A stretch of DNA of 64,000 nucleotides, from contig JAKSYS010000103.1 of NCBI GenBank assembly GCA_022925895.1, positions 56,799-120,798 on the forward strand. Reading direction: 5' to 3'. The notes under the pieces are model-generated. The model searched no databases. It was not told the origin of the DNA and worked only from the letters and a program-made list of their open reading frames with translations. Position 1 is the stretch's first letter, and each line of letters opens with the position of its first letter. Below are positions 44,112-56,094 of the stretch, piece after piece. The translations under genes were made by a program, and so were the position numbers. Source of the DNA: Fragilaria crotonensis. Its lineage: Eukaryota; Bacillariophyta; Fragilariophyceae; Fragilariales; Fragilariaceae.

Positions 44112-44533
44112 TTATTTCAGATAATCAACATCGCTCCATCCTCCCGCATTCAGTACCTTCGTGTATCCCTTGGATTCCAAAACCTCTTTCGCCTTGCGCT
44201 CTCTTGCCCGAACCGCAATATACAAGAATTGGGGCATCCTTGTCGGACCCAACAATGGCTTCAGGATGTTCTTCCAATTCTGGCGCTTCGTGGAGTCACG
44301 GAGTAGTGCACCCATTTGGAGCCATACTTATTCTCCAACGACCCAGTGGTCTTGACTTCGTCCTCCGTCCTAACATCAAGAACGACCGTGTTAGGCTGGT
44401 TCGCGAAAGGAAGGACTTGGGCTTGAGACGCAATGCCAAACATGGCGGCGCGAGAATCAAAGTCAGGATTGTTGGACATGGCAAAGAGAGCGATGAGTGG
44501 AGACACAAGAAAGGTTGTTCGCGCAAATATCAT
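44112..44533 (-). pseudogene. Rhodanese-like protein, copy 2 (frameshifted; probably decayed)
   Basis: Reads MIFARTTFLVSPLIALFAMS (a plausible signal peptide), then AVVLDVRTEDEV-type sequence matching copy 1, then KWVHYSVTP. The frame then breaks near 44290 and again around the active-site loop, where TATTGCGGTTCGGGC still encodes Tyr-Cys-Gly-Ser-Gly in another frame. The end VLNAGGWSDVDYLK is intact. Copy 2 has a start codon and signal peptide that copy 1 lacks. Because indels also affect other genes in this assembly, it could be a functional secreted or plastid-routed paralogue rather than a pseudogene. Confidence 0.6.
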
Positions 44534-44545
44534 CCCGAGAAATGA

Positions 44546-44797
44546 ATTTTTATGACGTGATCATAAAGCGTATAAATGTTGTGATAGATCTGTGATGACA
44601 ACGAGAACTCAATTTCGCCTATTCGCCGGAGAAACGAAAGAAGAGGCCATTCGTAAGTAAGTGATTTGAGACTTGAGGGTGTTGGGTGCGCAGGGTGCAG
44701 GGTGCAGGTTAACGGAACCGGTGGATGCAGGAGTCACGACAGGGTTCGGGTTAGTAGCCTGGACGTGGCAGTATTCATATGATAAACAGTATATAGC
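44546..44797. other. Short intergenic region after the duplication
   Basis: Contains a GTGCGCAGGGTGCAGGGTGC short direct repeat near 44687; no gene. Confidence 0.35.
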
Positions 44798-46928
44798 ATG
44801 AAGGGCCGAGCACCACTATTGCCTACTACCGGTATTGTATCTAATGGTATATTCGTATATGCTATGCTTATATGTCTGTTTTGCAGCATAGATAAGACAA
44901 AAGTGGGCACTTCCTACTTTTCCATCGATAATAAGTGCACTAGGTCTAGACTAACGGAAGATGGACATGTGCGCTGTCTACTAGAGTGCCGTGCAGAGGA
45001 AGTGGAGTGCAAGCAGTACTGCTATACTGCTTGCCGTTGTGTGGTGTATTGTTGGATAAGACGCGGCCATCCTCAATTTCTTACATGCTCTACCGTATAT
45101 GGCAAAAGATTGGACTCTTGGATCAATGACTTGAAATGGCCACAACAGGATACTCCGACACCCTACCAATGGTTGTGGAAGCGGTTTATACATTCATCAT
45201 ACCTTCAATATGTACCGTATTGGAAGAATCCCCCACTGGTCTTGGTCTCGGTACGTGACACAGTAAATGAAATTCCACCTACGTTGTTTGAATCCATAGC
45301 TACATGCATGAAGACGTGAACACATTTCCAAAGACTCAATGAAGATGATTGCTTGCTGAATTACAAGAAAAGCCAACAAGCAACTGACATCCAGATATCA
45401 TGGCAAGCATTTTGGTCAAAGGCAAGGTTGTAAATGGCTTCTGATGGCAGACTGGATGGAGGTAAAGGAATGCATGGATGGGTCCTGGCTACAAAGAAGC
45501 ACGTCTTACGTTGATGTTCTGCCCCGGTAGACGGATTTGTTTCAACACAGTGATCAGCACGGAGTGAACGTGCAGGGTGGTATGCATCATCGCTCCTTCT
45601 GGTAAGAACTAATGCAAGGATGAACTCAAGGATGTGGAGAATTCGCCATCCTTCTTGTTCCTTTGTTTGAGTTACAGATAGCAAAACTGCTATCTCAAGG
45701 ACACAGCAGACATATGCGCTTGCAAACTATTGACCAACAAGGATGCCGGATGATGTGGATATGATGGCATTAGTTGCATCGACGACCAGCATTTCGGCCT
45801 GAATGGGTAAAAGGCCATCAAGACTTACTGCTGTCTTTCCAGGCACTACCCGTAAAAGCACGTCTCAATAATGATGCAGACTTTCTGGCAATGAGATACA
45901 GGCTTCATGGAAGGTTAAGTTCATCGTCATGGGTAGATTATCAGCAAGGTGCCCAGAAGGTGTCGAGCGATACGACTAACCAGTCAATATGATTCCTGCA
46001 TTCATTTTCACATCAACGGCTATCATCTATGTCAGTTCATGCAGGAAAAAAATCAGTGGTCGGACGCAACATGGGACGAAATCCACTTCGGTACCTTCGG
46101 TTAACATTGAAACGCCTTCGCCCCATCCATCAGGTCACTCATAATATGAAGCGAGTTGTTCATGGACGGCTTCCAATTGTGAAGAAGAGACGTTACAAAC
46201 CAGTCGAGAATTCAAGACCCGAAACTCACGTTATGCCCATGCTGCAAAATGAGCAATGAGTCCTAAGCCCATCTCCTACGATGCCGTGCCAATCCTATAT
46301 TCATCGCAACACGTCTTTGTCGACTTCGGACAGATCTGGTAACCGGTGATACGCACTGGCTCAGATTTTTGATCGTGGAAGGGATTGAGCACTGGACAAT
46401 ATCAACTCTACAATTCTCGCAGGACTTACACAAATCTCCTTCCCAATTGTAATAGCTTTGGAGTCTTAATGCTGATGCCGAATTGGATGGCAGGAGGCAA
46501 TATCAGGTTTTCTGAGTATATACTGGTATTTGCTATTATGTCTCAATATTTAAGACAATGAACGAGAGGATACTATTGCAGGGATGAACAAACGCATGCG
46601 ATCCTGCATGAATGCTCTTCATGATCACACAACACGCTTGTGGATTGCTCGGAATGGTATCTTACACACCAAAGATGACGATGAAAAATTACAAATACAA
46701 TCTGCGGAAATTGCGGAAATCCGGGCGCTGCATAAGCAACCACATCTACTGAGACCAGGAGATCGACATTACTGTGAACGGTCACTGGTGGAACGTTGTA
46801 TCAACGGGCCTCCATCTACTGGCCGACATTGGTTGCGAAGGGTCCAAAGATCTGCCAAGGAAATAACTCGCTCTGGACGGGGCAGGCAATCTCTGATCAC
46901 AAACCACTTCTCAAAAGCGACAAGGTAA
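44798..46928 (+). pseudogene. Relic of a reverse-transcriptase/RNase H retroelement
   Basis: Three collinear fragments on the + strand look like the C-terminal half of the RT/RNase H polyproteins common in diatoms. 44798-45319 includes WINDLKWPQQDTPTPYQWLW. About 45774-45992 has an RNase H-type piece, WVKGHQDLLLSFQALPVKAR followed by LNNDADFLA. 46584-46928 has LHDHTTRLWIARNGILHTKD, then RPGDRHYCERSLVERC and HWLRRVQRSAKEI, the terminal motif I associate with these proteins. They lie in different frames with stops between, so the element is dead. I cannot see the RT palm itself. Confidence 0.5.
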
Positions 46929-49074
46929 CGGCACGATGGAAATACTTTTTTGTTTTAGCTTAAAGTATCGCGGGGCGACCCGCTGGGGTGGGGTACGTAT
47001 TTGATTCTCACGGTTGTTCGGATGAGGCGATAAGAACCCAATTATTAGTTTATGTTTTGTTTTGCTGTCGTTATTGTGAGAACCACAGTACTACTGAGAG
47101 CCGTTCTTTCCGCCGCAAAATCAGCCACAAAAATCAGCCGCAGATGCATGCATGGAACCAACGCCCTTATTCATGCTGATTTTGTGCAAAGCCCTCAAAA
47201 AGGGGCTTGCAGAATTTCATTCATATGTGAACCGTAGTATGAGGTGTTCTCTTTGCTCTGCCAAACATGCAGAGGAAACAAGCCATCTGCAATCTGCATT
47301 GCTGCACTAAGATAGTGTACCATCATCTCATTCAGTGGATGTGTACAACTAGTATGTCATCGCAATAAGACAAAAAGAATAGACACATGCAATAAATCAA
47401 AAGGAATGATAAATGCAGTGAATACAAGCTGACATTCATGCTGTTGTTATTGTACTGTTGCAATACTATACTATTCTGTTGAATGAATTGAAACCCGGAT
47501 TTTTGCAGCTGGAAAACCTTCCCTGAACAGCCAGGATGTCTTTCAGGCGCAGTGCTAGTCACAGAACCTTTTGACTCATCGGAGTAAAAATCGATTACTT
47601 CGACTAACTTTCCACGGCTGAATTTGCGGCTGGTGATTCTGTGGCAGAAAGAGATGGCCTGACTACTGCTGATATATGCATGGTGGGATTGACAACTGGA
47701 CAACCAGCCAGCAGTAAAACTTTGTTATGGTCAATTTCATTCATGATGTGCAGATATGTGCGGTTAATACAGAAAAAGGTAACTGTCATGAAAAGGAGTT
47801 TTCTCAACACGTGTGAGAGAAGTGATGGGGGGACAAGTAGTCTGAGAGAAGGGGAGTGTTCCTTGTTGTTCCAAGGAACACTCCTCGTATTGCAGAGATG
47901 TCGTGTCGTATCGCGGTGTGGCTTTTGGTATACAAGGCGTTGCTGAGCCTCGTTTGAAAATAAGTGTTAAATTGCAGATGATGAGATAAACGTGAAATTG
48001 GAATTGCCGTGAGTTTTGGTTCCTCTGATGTGGACAGAGTTGCACTGGTTACTGGAGCACGGATGATGTAACGTTTACTGTGCACACGGATGATAGTTAA
48101 GGATAGGAATACACGTAAATTATGTAGGGCAATACTGAATGTCTAACAAGGGGAAACCACAGCCGTTCCGTGCATTCATCGGTGGAAAATAAGGTAGACG
48201 ACCATGCCAGGTAGTACGACAGTGGTAGTAGTACTCCTCAGAGCATGTCTTACCACTATCATGGGGGGGGGTGGTACATTTCTGATTTTTTCACACACTT
48301 CTTATGGCTGGTTGGGAGTACATCAAATTGGGGGGGGGGGGGCAGATGATGCTGTACCATTTCAATGAGCTGATCTTAACATGCCTTTGAGGACTAAGGA
48401 ATCAATTGAGCAGAGCTGGAAAAACAGAACCAGCAAAAGTGTTCAACTCGGGAGTACATGCATCTGACTGACAATTGAAGTCTGTCAACAGAAGCGGATG
48501 ATTATGAATATAAGTACATCAAAGAAACTGATGCTGTCGGAGGTTGGAGAACAATAATAGTATGCCAAGTGTGTGCCTGTTTTGCACAAGCTTCCGAAGT
48601 TTGATCTGACGGTGGTGAGGAGTGGCATCATGAGTGAAAGAACTGATTCACCCTGCGATGCCCTTCTAGTAGCAGACGCACATGCTGAGGACGGTGATCA
48701 AAGCAGTGTTGTGGTCGTGTTCGTCAGGACTGCAGATACCCGTCGCAAGACAAACGTGAATAACACTGCTCCAGCAGAGGGTAGCAAACTGCCAAGCCTA
48801 GCTAATTGATATGAGACAGGCAAGAAATTTGGAAAAGGTACAATCCTCAGCAACGAAAGCATCAATCGACTTTGTCTTTGTCGCAATTGTTGTTCTCGTC
48901 AGGAGGACAAAGGAGGTCAACCTCAAGTATACGCTGTTTGTCATCAGCATCATCAACATTGTACCTAGTAGGAGTGTAGACACTGTAGACATTTCCTTCC
49001 ATCAGTCTGTGTGAAATGCACGTATTACTATGCAGCAGGATCAAACGAGCCAACGCAAGAATCTTACTTTTTTG
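46929..49074. other. Gene-free stretch, likely transposon debris
   Basis: Contains a repeated AAATCAGCC-type word around 47110-47150, a perfect hairpin at 47853-47884 and two long G tracts (48264-48271 and 48330-48342). Open frames are short and unrecognised. It may be the 3' flank of the decayed Harbinger-type element on the minus strand. Confidence 0.4.
47853..47884. repeat. Perfect 13-bp stem hairpin
   Basis: GGAGTGTTCCTTG and its exact complement flank a 6-nt loop TTGTTC. No gene ends next to it, so a transcriptional role is not supported; it may be a transposon tip. Confidence 0.7.
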
Positions 49075-49870
49075 CAACAAATTCCTGTGAAATGGGCGTG
49101 ACATTACTTGAAAGCGTCCTGCAGCACTCCAAAGCCTCGCTCATTATCCTTTCTGGCGCATTCCTGCCAAGAAGTGAAGGAGCGACTTATCGGAATCAGT
49201 CACAGGTACCTGTCTCCTCTTGACAAAGCGGGAATACAATGGGTAAATCCCATCCACCATTGCAAACGATTGCTGAAAGGACCCACCTGCACCCTGAAAT
49301 GTAACAATGTCTGCGGACTTGTTCTCCAATTTGACGAAAGAACCGTCAACCAACAACTCCCAAAGCAATGGTGACAAGTTCAAAAAAATTGTATCAGTGA
49401 GTGAGCCTGCATATCCAAAGGAGGCATTCCAAAACCATAAATGGTGATCAGCTAATACCTTCAGCATCACTGTCAGACCATCACTTTCTTTTCCGGACTT
49501 AAATGAAGCCTGGCTGCCATGCCCTTGGACGCTTCTCCCATCCAGCATGCATACAGTCAAGCAACCAAGCATTCCTTGAACACCATGCACTTCCTCATGT
49601 AGATTTGCAAATGTCCTTGATGTCATATTCATTGGGACACGCAAATTTCTTCAAAATAGAGTCGCTGCATGATCTCAGGAAATTCTTCACAACATTTTCC
49701 GGCTAGTGGCTTTGACATTTGCAAATAATCCGGAAACGCATGTATTCAAATGCTTTCAATGGCAAGAGTGCATTCGCCTCCTGGGATGTCTTGCCCTTCT
49801 TGAACATTGCATCAACATTGGAAACATAGAATGGATGATAGCGTGTACGATATAATCAAAAATGCTTCGG
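49075..49870 (-). pseudogene. PIF/Harbinger-type transposase relic
   Basis: On the minus strand the fragments run in the family order: NANALLPLKAFEYMRF-like start, then NFLRSCSDSIL, KKFACPNEYDIKDICKS, EEVHGVQGMLGCL, LTVMLKVLADHHLWFWNASF, YAGSLTDTIFLNLSPLLWEL, SFAMVDGIYPLYSRFV and finally RKDNERGFGVLQ. These match plant/diatom Harbinger-like (plant transposon protein) transposases. The central frame is open for 166 aa (49644-49144), but frameshifts and stops lie on both sides. The first catalytic Asp, expected after GMLGCL, reads Thr; the second Asp (SLTD) and the final Glu (NER) remain. Non-functional. Confidence 0.8.
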
Positions 49871-52800
49871 TGGTGTCCAATAAAAAAATTACGTCAAAGT
49901 TTCCAAGTGCTCGAACTAATCGACTCGTGATTCAACATGGATTTTTGGTTTAGTGGGACTTGTCTTTCATTAACCTTGAGATCCAAGTTAACAAGATTTT
50001 TAGCCAAGTTTACAACTCCAAACTTCATAACCTGCTACAAAAATAAGTAGTCCAGTATTTCGTCTATGACAGTATGACACTTAAACGATCAATGTGTCAT
50101 ACGATAGGCCCGCCTGAAGTATATGCATAGCTCCACATTTGTTATAGATGTCTCGAACCGACCATCTTCTACGTCCTTCGAGGGATTGTCTCCGCGAAGG
50201 GACATGATCTGTACTTGTCATGCTTCATAACAATCAACAATTGTGAACACTGACATCACCTTTGAAAACTGTCACATTGTTCGCAATTAAATTTGAGACA
50301 GGGATACTTTCTATGCTTGTTATCAAAAATGAATTGTGAATGACGCTCGTTTTCTCCTTCTCATGGTGGCGGTCATTGTCAGTACATGTGCGGGGAGTAC
50401 AAAGTTTACATGATCTTCTCTGATCAGAAGAACGATTGTGCATGGTACGCAGTTATATTCACCATCGACTTCAAAGAGGAAACTTGGGAGTTCGAAACTT
50501 CGATACTTGAATTCTTCTTTTTCAATTGGACACCACACATGAGCAACAAAAATCAAACTTGAAATTACTAATAATGCGCCCAGGATGTAATTTTTTATTG
50601 GATACCGCCTTAGGCTTGCAATCAATTGCAACGTACTGAGAGAGGCTGTGGTTGACCCTGTGCCCTCCCTGACCCTAGTACCAATGGCTCAGCATAGGCT
50701 CCTCAACACTGATCTGATCTGACAGATTGAAGTCATTTGCATGATGGTGTTGTTAACAAAATCATCGACCAGTGTTGATCTTTATTGTTCTAAGGATACC
50801 CCTTCAGCAAGGTTCAGGCTGGAGACTCCGCTGAGGAAGGGATCAAAACAGATCATACAACCGGTGTTTTGACATGCCCATCAAGCCAAATTGAGGTGCT
50901 GTTTGAAACTTTGTCCTTGCTGCTGTTTGCTTCATGGTGATGATATACATGCGGAACAATTTCAACAACTCATTTTCTGTCGTCTTCTTTAACGCCAGCG
51001 TTGTCAATCGACAGTTTGTCCATGCAGCTACATCCAGCAGGAGTTACTATATCCTGTGTTCCTGACCTTTTTTGACCAGGAAACAATAATGCACCAACCA
51101 AAATCCTAATACTCCGCACATGTGGTACATTGCCATTCAATGATGGTGGATGGGTCATCAATTGCTGCCCTGACCCTTTCAATGCTGCTATCAGTCGCAA
51201 TGATTTGCAGTGCAGCATTATTGTCCTCATCATCCCCTGTTCCTTTATCCTTTGAGAAAACTCTGCTACAACAGAAAGACAAACAGGCACCACAGCACTC
51301 ACATTGTCCTCCTCAAAACTTAAAAGACATGGGTTTGGGCTCATTCACTTCAGGGACTGGGGAGGTTGGATTTGTTGCAGCAACCAAAACTGAGCTTTGA
51401 TTCATCCTTTCAGTTCCAAGTCCGTTGTCTTTGTGGGGACGCTTGTAACATGGCTGGTCTAGTTCACTGACCTCAAATTCAAAATGGCTGGTGGCTGTTT
51501 TTGTAATGATGCCTCGAGGGTGATGGTTGGGTGTCTGTGATCATAATAGTCACAGCATGCTTCATGGTGGATGGTAATATGATCATCTCACTCAACTGAT
51601 CATTCTGCTGTTGAGGAGCTTAGTTTGTATTGCTTCTGTATCTTCAATTGTGATTGATCAAGGAAACCACGTGGATTTTGCATGCACGTTTGCAAAAAAC
51701 TGGAACAAGGATGTTGCACTCATTTTCAGATCAATTGATGAAGATCATGTTGGTCAGCTGTGATGCATAATCACCATAGTCTGGAGAATTCCCAAAAAAA
51801 AGACAGAAATCCTAAAGAAATCCTTGAATAACTCAGTTGCAAACAACATCCATCAACTGCCTATTCAAACCATGCAACCTTTTACTGTTTCAATGAGATT
51901 GACCAAGTTTGGAGTCCAATGGACATCTCCAAGATGAGGGGAAGCATATCCAACATAGGGAATTATGGAGTTACGTAACCCCATCCCTGTTAGGTGGGTT
52001 GACTCTAGGGTAGAGTGGAGATTGGAGACTACCAGGTACAACAACATCATCATGGTTTGAAGTTTACTCTGGAACATGTACTGGAGTACTGGAGTACAGA
52101 ATCTACTCGTAGTAGAACGAGGTATGCATATGTCATATGTCACACAATGTATGAACATACAATTGTATCTCCTGGTCGGAGTGCTTGTAGTCGGAGCTCG
52201 GAGGATGTTCCAAGTTCCAACATGCACGGTGCTGCTCTTGCTCCGCTGAGCCGCTGAGTACACTTCTCCTTGTACTGGGTACTGGATTGTAGACCACGAA
52301 CACTGCATCTATTGTGCCAGTATGTATATTACGATTCTGCTTTGTCGAATTCTACACGTGCCGTGTCGAATCGGAAGTCCGGTGTCCTGTGTCATAGAGT
52401 AGAGCGTCGTAGACCCCCATTGTGAAGTTATCCCATGCAGATTATATTCATGCCACGGGCCACGGCTTCTACAGAAGAGCACCGGGTTGAACTCATAATA
52501 CAGTACAAGTAATGTAGATTGTAACTACGTGCTACCGGTGCCCCCCTGCGCCCGCCTGCACGATCTTAAGTTGAAGTTGAACTTGATGTAAGTTGTTTGT
52601 CGATCTTGCGAGCGTCTCTACGCATCAGTTGTCCCTTCACTTGGTATACGCCATAGGTATCTATGTGGTATCATACTTGTACCAGGCACAAGTACGAGAG
52701 TCATATGCATTACAATACAAAGCAGAAGCCACATAAAAGCACCCGGATTTTCCAGTTTCTACGCTGTTGTACGTCCATACAGAAATAATCCGAACTTCGC

Positions 52801-52889
52801 AACTTAAATGCCGATATGGTTCCTGAAACTCAAATTTATAAAGAACACAATTTTGCCTTGACTGAGTTTTCTAGCCCATCCGACACAAT
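49871..52889. other. 3-kb gene-free stretch upstream of the FCP gene
   Basis: AT-rich from 49871 to 51870 with only unrecognised frames. A 102-aa frame at 50631-50323 (-) has a hydrophobic start but no ATG; one at 51344-50970 (-) has no known motif. 52030-52300 and 52640-52700 carry the GTAC-rich words seen elsewhere. The FCP promoter lies at the right end. Confidence 0.45.
52837..52842 (+). promoter_or_regulatory. Candidate TATA box of the FCP gene
   Basis: TATAAA in the context AATTTATAAAGAAC, 47 bp between its end and the ATG. Position suits a core promoter with a short 5' UTR; no transcript evidence. Confidence 0.45.
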
Positions 52890-53552
52890 ATGAAGTTCAC
52901 CATCCTCGCTGCCCTCCTCAGCTCTGCTGCTGCCTTCGCACCAGCCAAGAGTGCCGCACGCACTCCTGCCGTTCAAATGGGATACGAAAACGAGCTTGGA
53001 GTTATTGCCCCTACCGGATTCTTCGATCCCCTTGGACTTTCCGCCAACATTGACCAGGAGACTTTCGACGCTTACCGCGTCTCTGAGCTCAAGGTATGTT
53101 GCTTTCATAGACAACCCTTCACAAGTCCCTCAGTGCGGTAGCACTCACCATTCCCTTCTATCCAGCACGGCCGTGTCTGCCAGCTTGCCGTTCTCGGGTA
53201 TATCGTCCCTGAGGTCTTCCGTTTCCCTGGTGAAATTGCCCCAGGACTTGCATTCGCCGATGTCCCACACGGTGTAGCAGCCATTGATGCGATCCCTGCT
53301 CTCGGATGGGCCCAGATGTTCTTCTTCATCGGTGCCGTCGACTATTACGGTTTCCTCGGAGACTTCGACTCTGGCAAGCCAGACCTTGACGCTGCGGAGG
53401 CCGAGAAGCGTTCTCTCTCTGAGCTCCAGCACGGACGTCTTGCTATGCTCGCCGTCTTGGAATTGCTCCGTCACGACTCCCAGAACTTGGTTTCCCCTGG
53501 ATTCGACGGTCTTGACAACCTCATCACGGGTCTTCCATTCCTGTACAACTAA
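52890..53552 (+). CDS. Fucoxanthin-chlorophyll a/c binding protein (Lhcf type), 2 exons
   Basis: Light-harvesting antenna protein of the plastid thylakoid. Exons 52890-53093 and 53166-53552 give 196 aa. The 72-nt intron has a GTATGT donor and a CTATCCAG acceptor and sits between Lys and His of SELK-HGR. The N-terminus MKFTILAALLSSAAAFAP is a signal peptide ending in the AxAFAP motif required for import into secondary plastids; a short transit peptide follows and the mature protein starts near MGYENELGVI. Helix 1 holds RVSELKHGRVCQLAVLGYIV and helix 3 holds KRSLSELQHGRLAMLAVLEL, the E..HGR chlorophyll-ligand motifs. Between them lies helix 2 (ALGWAQMFFFIGAVDYYGFL). The length and the GFDPLGL-type N-terminus (GFFDPLGLS) are typical of Lhcf/FCP. 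The frame is clean. Confidence 0.96.
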
Positions 53553-54788
53553 ACACTAGTCTAGCTAGGTCGTTTTTCAAACACCGTCGTAAGGAGGTTG
53601 CTGTAGTAAAACGCTTAGGTTTCCAGGGATCAGTGATGTGCAACTCAGTGATCAGATCTAGCAAATAGCCAATAGCTGAACGCAAGCTCTCATGAACTAT
53701 TTTGTATTCTCAGTATATGGCAGTACTTCGCGGCCTTAAGAGTTCTTGTTGACCTTAACGATGCGTATTACAAGCCACAAAAGTGTTACTCGTGGTATTT
53801 GCGAAGGAAGAGGAAATCACGCAACACGCAGAGACTTTCAGAAGCCGATTGAGACAAATCTTAGGACTCTCACAATTCAGACCAAGACCCACCTTGACAA
53901 CAATGGTGTGACCTTTAACCGACCCCAGCCAATGCCGCTGGGATTTGTGATGTGGTGTGGAAATAATTGTGAGACCACTGGGGATGGTATCTCCAAAAGG
54001 TTTCACATGTTGGTCTGCCATTATAAGCTCGTAGGAGACTATTGCCAACACTGCACCAGGTGGTGAGTGAACTATGTCTAACTTAATCTACTCCACCCAC
54101 CACAGAGCCTGCCCTCAGGAAATCTTCACAGGATGTCCTCAATACATAATAGCTCATAAATGACTATTGCCAACACTGCACCAGGTGGTGAATGAACTAT
54201 GTCTAACTTAATTTACTCCATCTACAGAGCCTGCCCTCAGCAAATCCTCACAACCATCCACAATTCATGATAGCACCACCATTCTTTGACTATCATTTGG
54301 TTAAAGGCGGTGACACTGCTATAGTACGAGCAAAGGAGCTCCCGTCGATTCCTCCTAGTGGTATCATTGTTCATCTCTGATGACCAAGGGCGCCTTATTA
54401 AGCAAAGGAATTGGGCCGGCGCGCCTGACAGTGCCTTACCTAGTTAGAATGGACGCCTGTTAAGCTTCAAAAGGCAGTGTTTTGTGCCTCGGTGATTTAG
54501 AGTTGATGATAATAACGGTATACCGGAGTGTTGAGGAGCTCCGATATTCGCCGCCGGTTTGGTCCAGCAACAAAGGGCACTGACAGACCCTCCCATGAAC
54601 AATGATGAAGTCACTTTTAGCGTTTCACAGTCGCTCCTTCACCACCATAGGTCACTGCAAAAGTTCAAGTATAGCACCTGGCTAGTAGCAACCAAGATAC
54701 AAATAGCGTATGCATAGTAGCTTACCTCCTCCCAACGGAATTCCGTCTGCAAGACCGTCGATGACTCCTTGACAGGGACAGCCTCTAG
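53553..54788. other. Gene-free stretch between FCP gene and copia element 1
   Basis: Contains the FCP 3' UTR, an unrecognised 106-aa frame (53746-54066), an imperfect tandem duplication (see separate entry) and a GGCCGGCGCGCC word at 54413-54424. The 5' LTR of the copia element may lie at 54290-54780 but I cannot define its ends. Confidence 0.4.
54035..54250. repeat. Imperfect direct repeat, ~125-bp unit, two copies
   Basis: GACTATTGCCAACACTGCAC starts at about 54036 and again at about 54161; similarity continues through GAACTATGTCTAACTTAAT and GAGCCTGCCCTCAG. Confidence 0.8.
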
Positions 54789-56094
54789 TTGCACTTTGCA
54801 AGGAGGGAGAAAGACGTCAGAAGCTTGGCCGAGTCTTATGGTGGGCGTTGCACGACTGTCGCAGATGGACGATTCATCTTTGGCATCAGGCGCATCCGAT
54901 ACTTGATTAGCCTTGTCCACTGGGTCCAAGACTTTCTTTGGTTTGGCGAGGTTCCTACCCTTACAGAATTCGGTGAAGACGGCGCCGCATTTCGCGCCGC
55001 ATTGAAAACGGCTTTCTATCGAGACGACGTCCGTAAAAATGAGAAAGAACAGTCGGATACTGTCAGCATGGCCTGAATGGGAGCCTGCCTTCGTGAACTA
55101 TTCATCCACGACCTCGGGCGTCAACGGGGTCCCTTTATCTTAGTACTATGTAGTCCGTGAGAACGAGACTCCCATCGTTGGAGCTAGCTACGGCAGCTTC
55201 AACGAGCGGGCAATAGCCTGCGCACCATTGACTGGTGACGTATTCCAGGCTGACGCACGTAAAGTCCACCAACTAATCAAGAGTTTCTTGCAGACTGAGT
55301 CTGCAGAGCAGTGGGTCAAACCACATGCGAAGCGGCAAAGCGGCCGCGAGGACATGGAAGCCCTTCGCAGGCAACACAAGCTGACACATTGCAGCCGCGG
55401 AACGCATACGTGACACTCTTCACTACAAAAATGAGCGTGCCATGTTGTTTTCTGCATTCCTTGATAAGATGCAAAAGATGTTCAACATCTTTGAGGAAGA
55501 AAAATGAGCCAATTTCAGAGCAGGCAAAGGTTTGTATGCTCCTTGCTCAGGAAGGTGGAGCACCCCCAACTGCTGGAAGGGGTGAACACCCTCCTACTAT
55601 GTGTTCGAGCGTCCATGAGTGGCAGCACGTTCAGCGAATGCGCAAACCATCTCTCGGCTCAAGTCTCAGAGTTGCCGGATAGCCAGTCCTCGACAAAGAT
55701 TTCCAGCGCCGCGACGGACCGTACCGTAGGACCTAAGCGGATTCGAGGAGGCGGTGTGAAAGACAACGGAAAACGCAAAGGCATCTATGTGCCCGACGGA
55801 AGTGTCTGGACCGGGTTTTATTCGGACTGGGCTCCTATGTCTAGTGATGACAAGCAAGTCGTCCTTGAAACAAGAAAGAAAAACAAAGGGAAGTCGTCAG
55901 CAAAAGGACGCCAAGTGTCCGATGTTTGGACTAAGTTGAAGGATATTAAGTCTCAAATGGCTGACCTGAAGAGGACTATTTCGGCTCTCACTGAAGCTAA
56001 ACCCGTGGGTGATGGCGACGAATCCGACGCGCCTGATAATGTCGGTGACACCTTCGGGGGTCAACAGAGCAAGAAGCAGAAGAAGGACAAATGA
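54789..56094 (+). pseudogene. Copia element 1: gag region (frameshifted)
   Basis: Fragments in family order: VQDFLWFGEVPTLTEFGEDG, FRAALKTAFYRDDVRKNEKE, PLTGDVFQADARKVHQLIKS, QRQSGREDMEALRRQ, then MFNIFEEE, VSELPDSQ and SVWTGFYSDWAPMSSDDKQV, ending in KRTISALTEAKP and a Lys-rich tail. This is the gag of diatom Ty1/copia (CoDi-like) elements. Multiple frame changes and stops (e.g. 55073, 55410) show decay. The last part (55504-56094) is open for 196 aa. Confidence 0.85.

Larger units (their letters stand above)
43050..44545. repeat. Copy 2 of the ~1.5-kb tandem duplication
   Basis: Starts inside the Nup133-like coding sequence and ends upstream of the rhodanese start. It has more indels than copy 1, in both coding and intergenic parts, consistent with relaxed constraint. 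Confidence 0.85.

Noticed and set aside
50323-50631. Small membrane protein on the minus strand
   Set aside because: No ATG start, no recognisable family and no supporting context; kept only as a remark in the gap entry.
53746-54066. 106-aa plus-strand frame after the FCP gene
   Set aside because: I tried to read it as a piece of a transposase but found no motif order that holds up.
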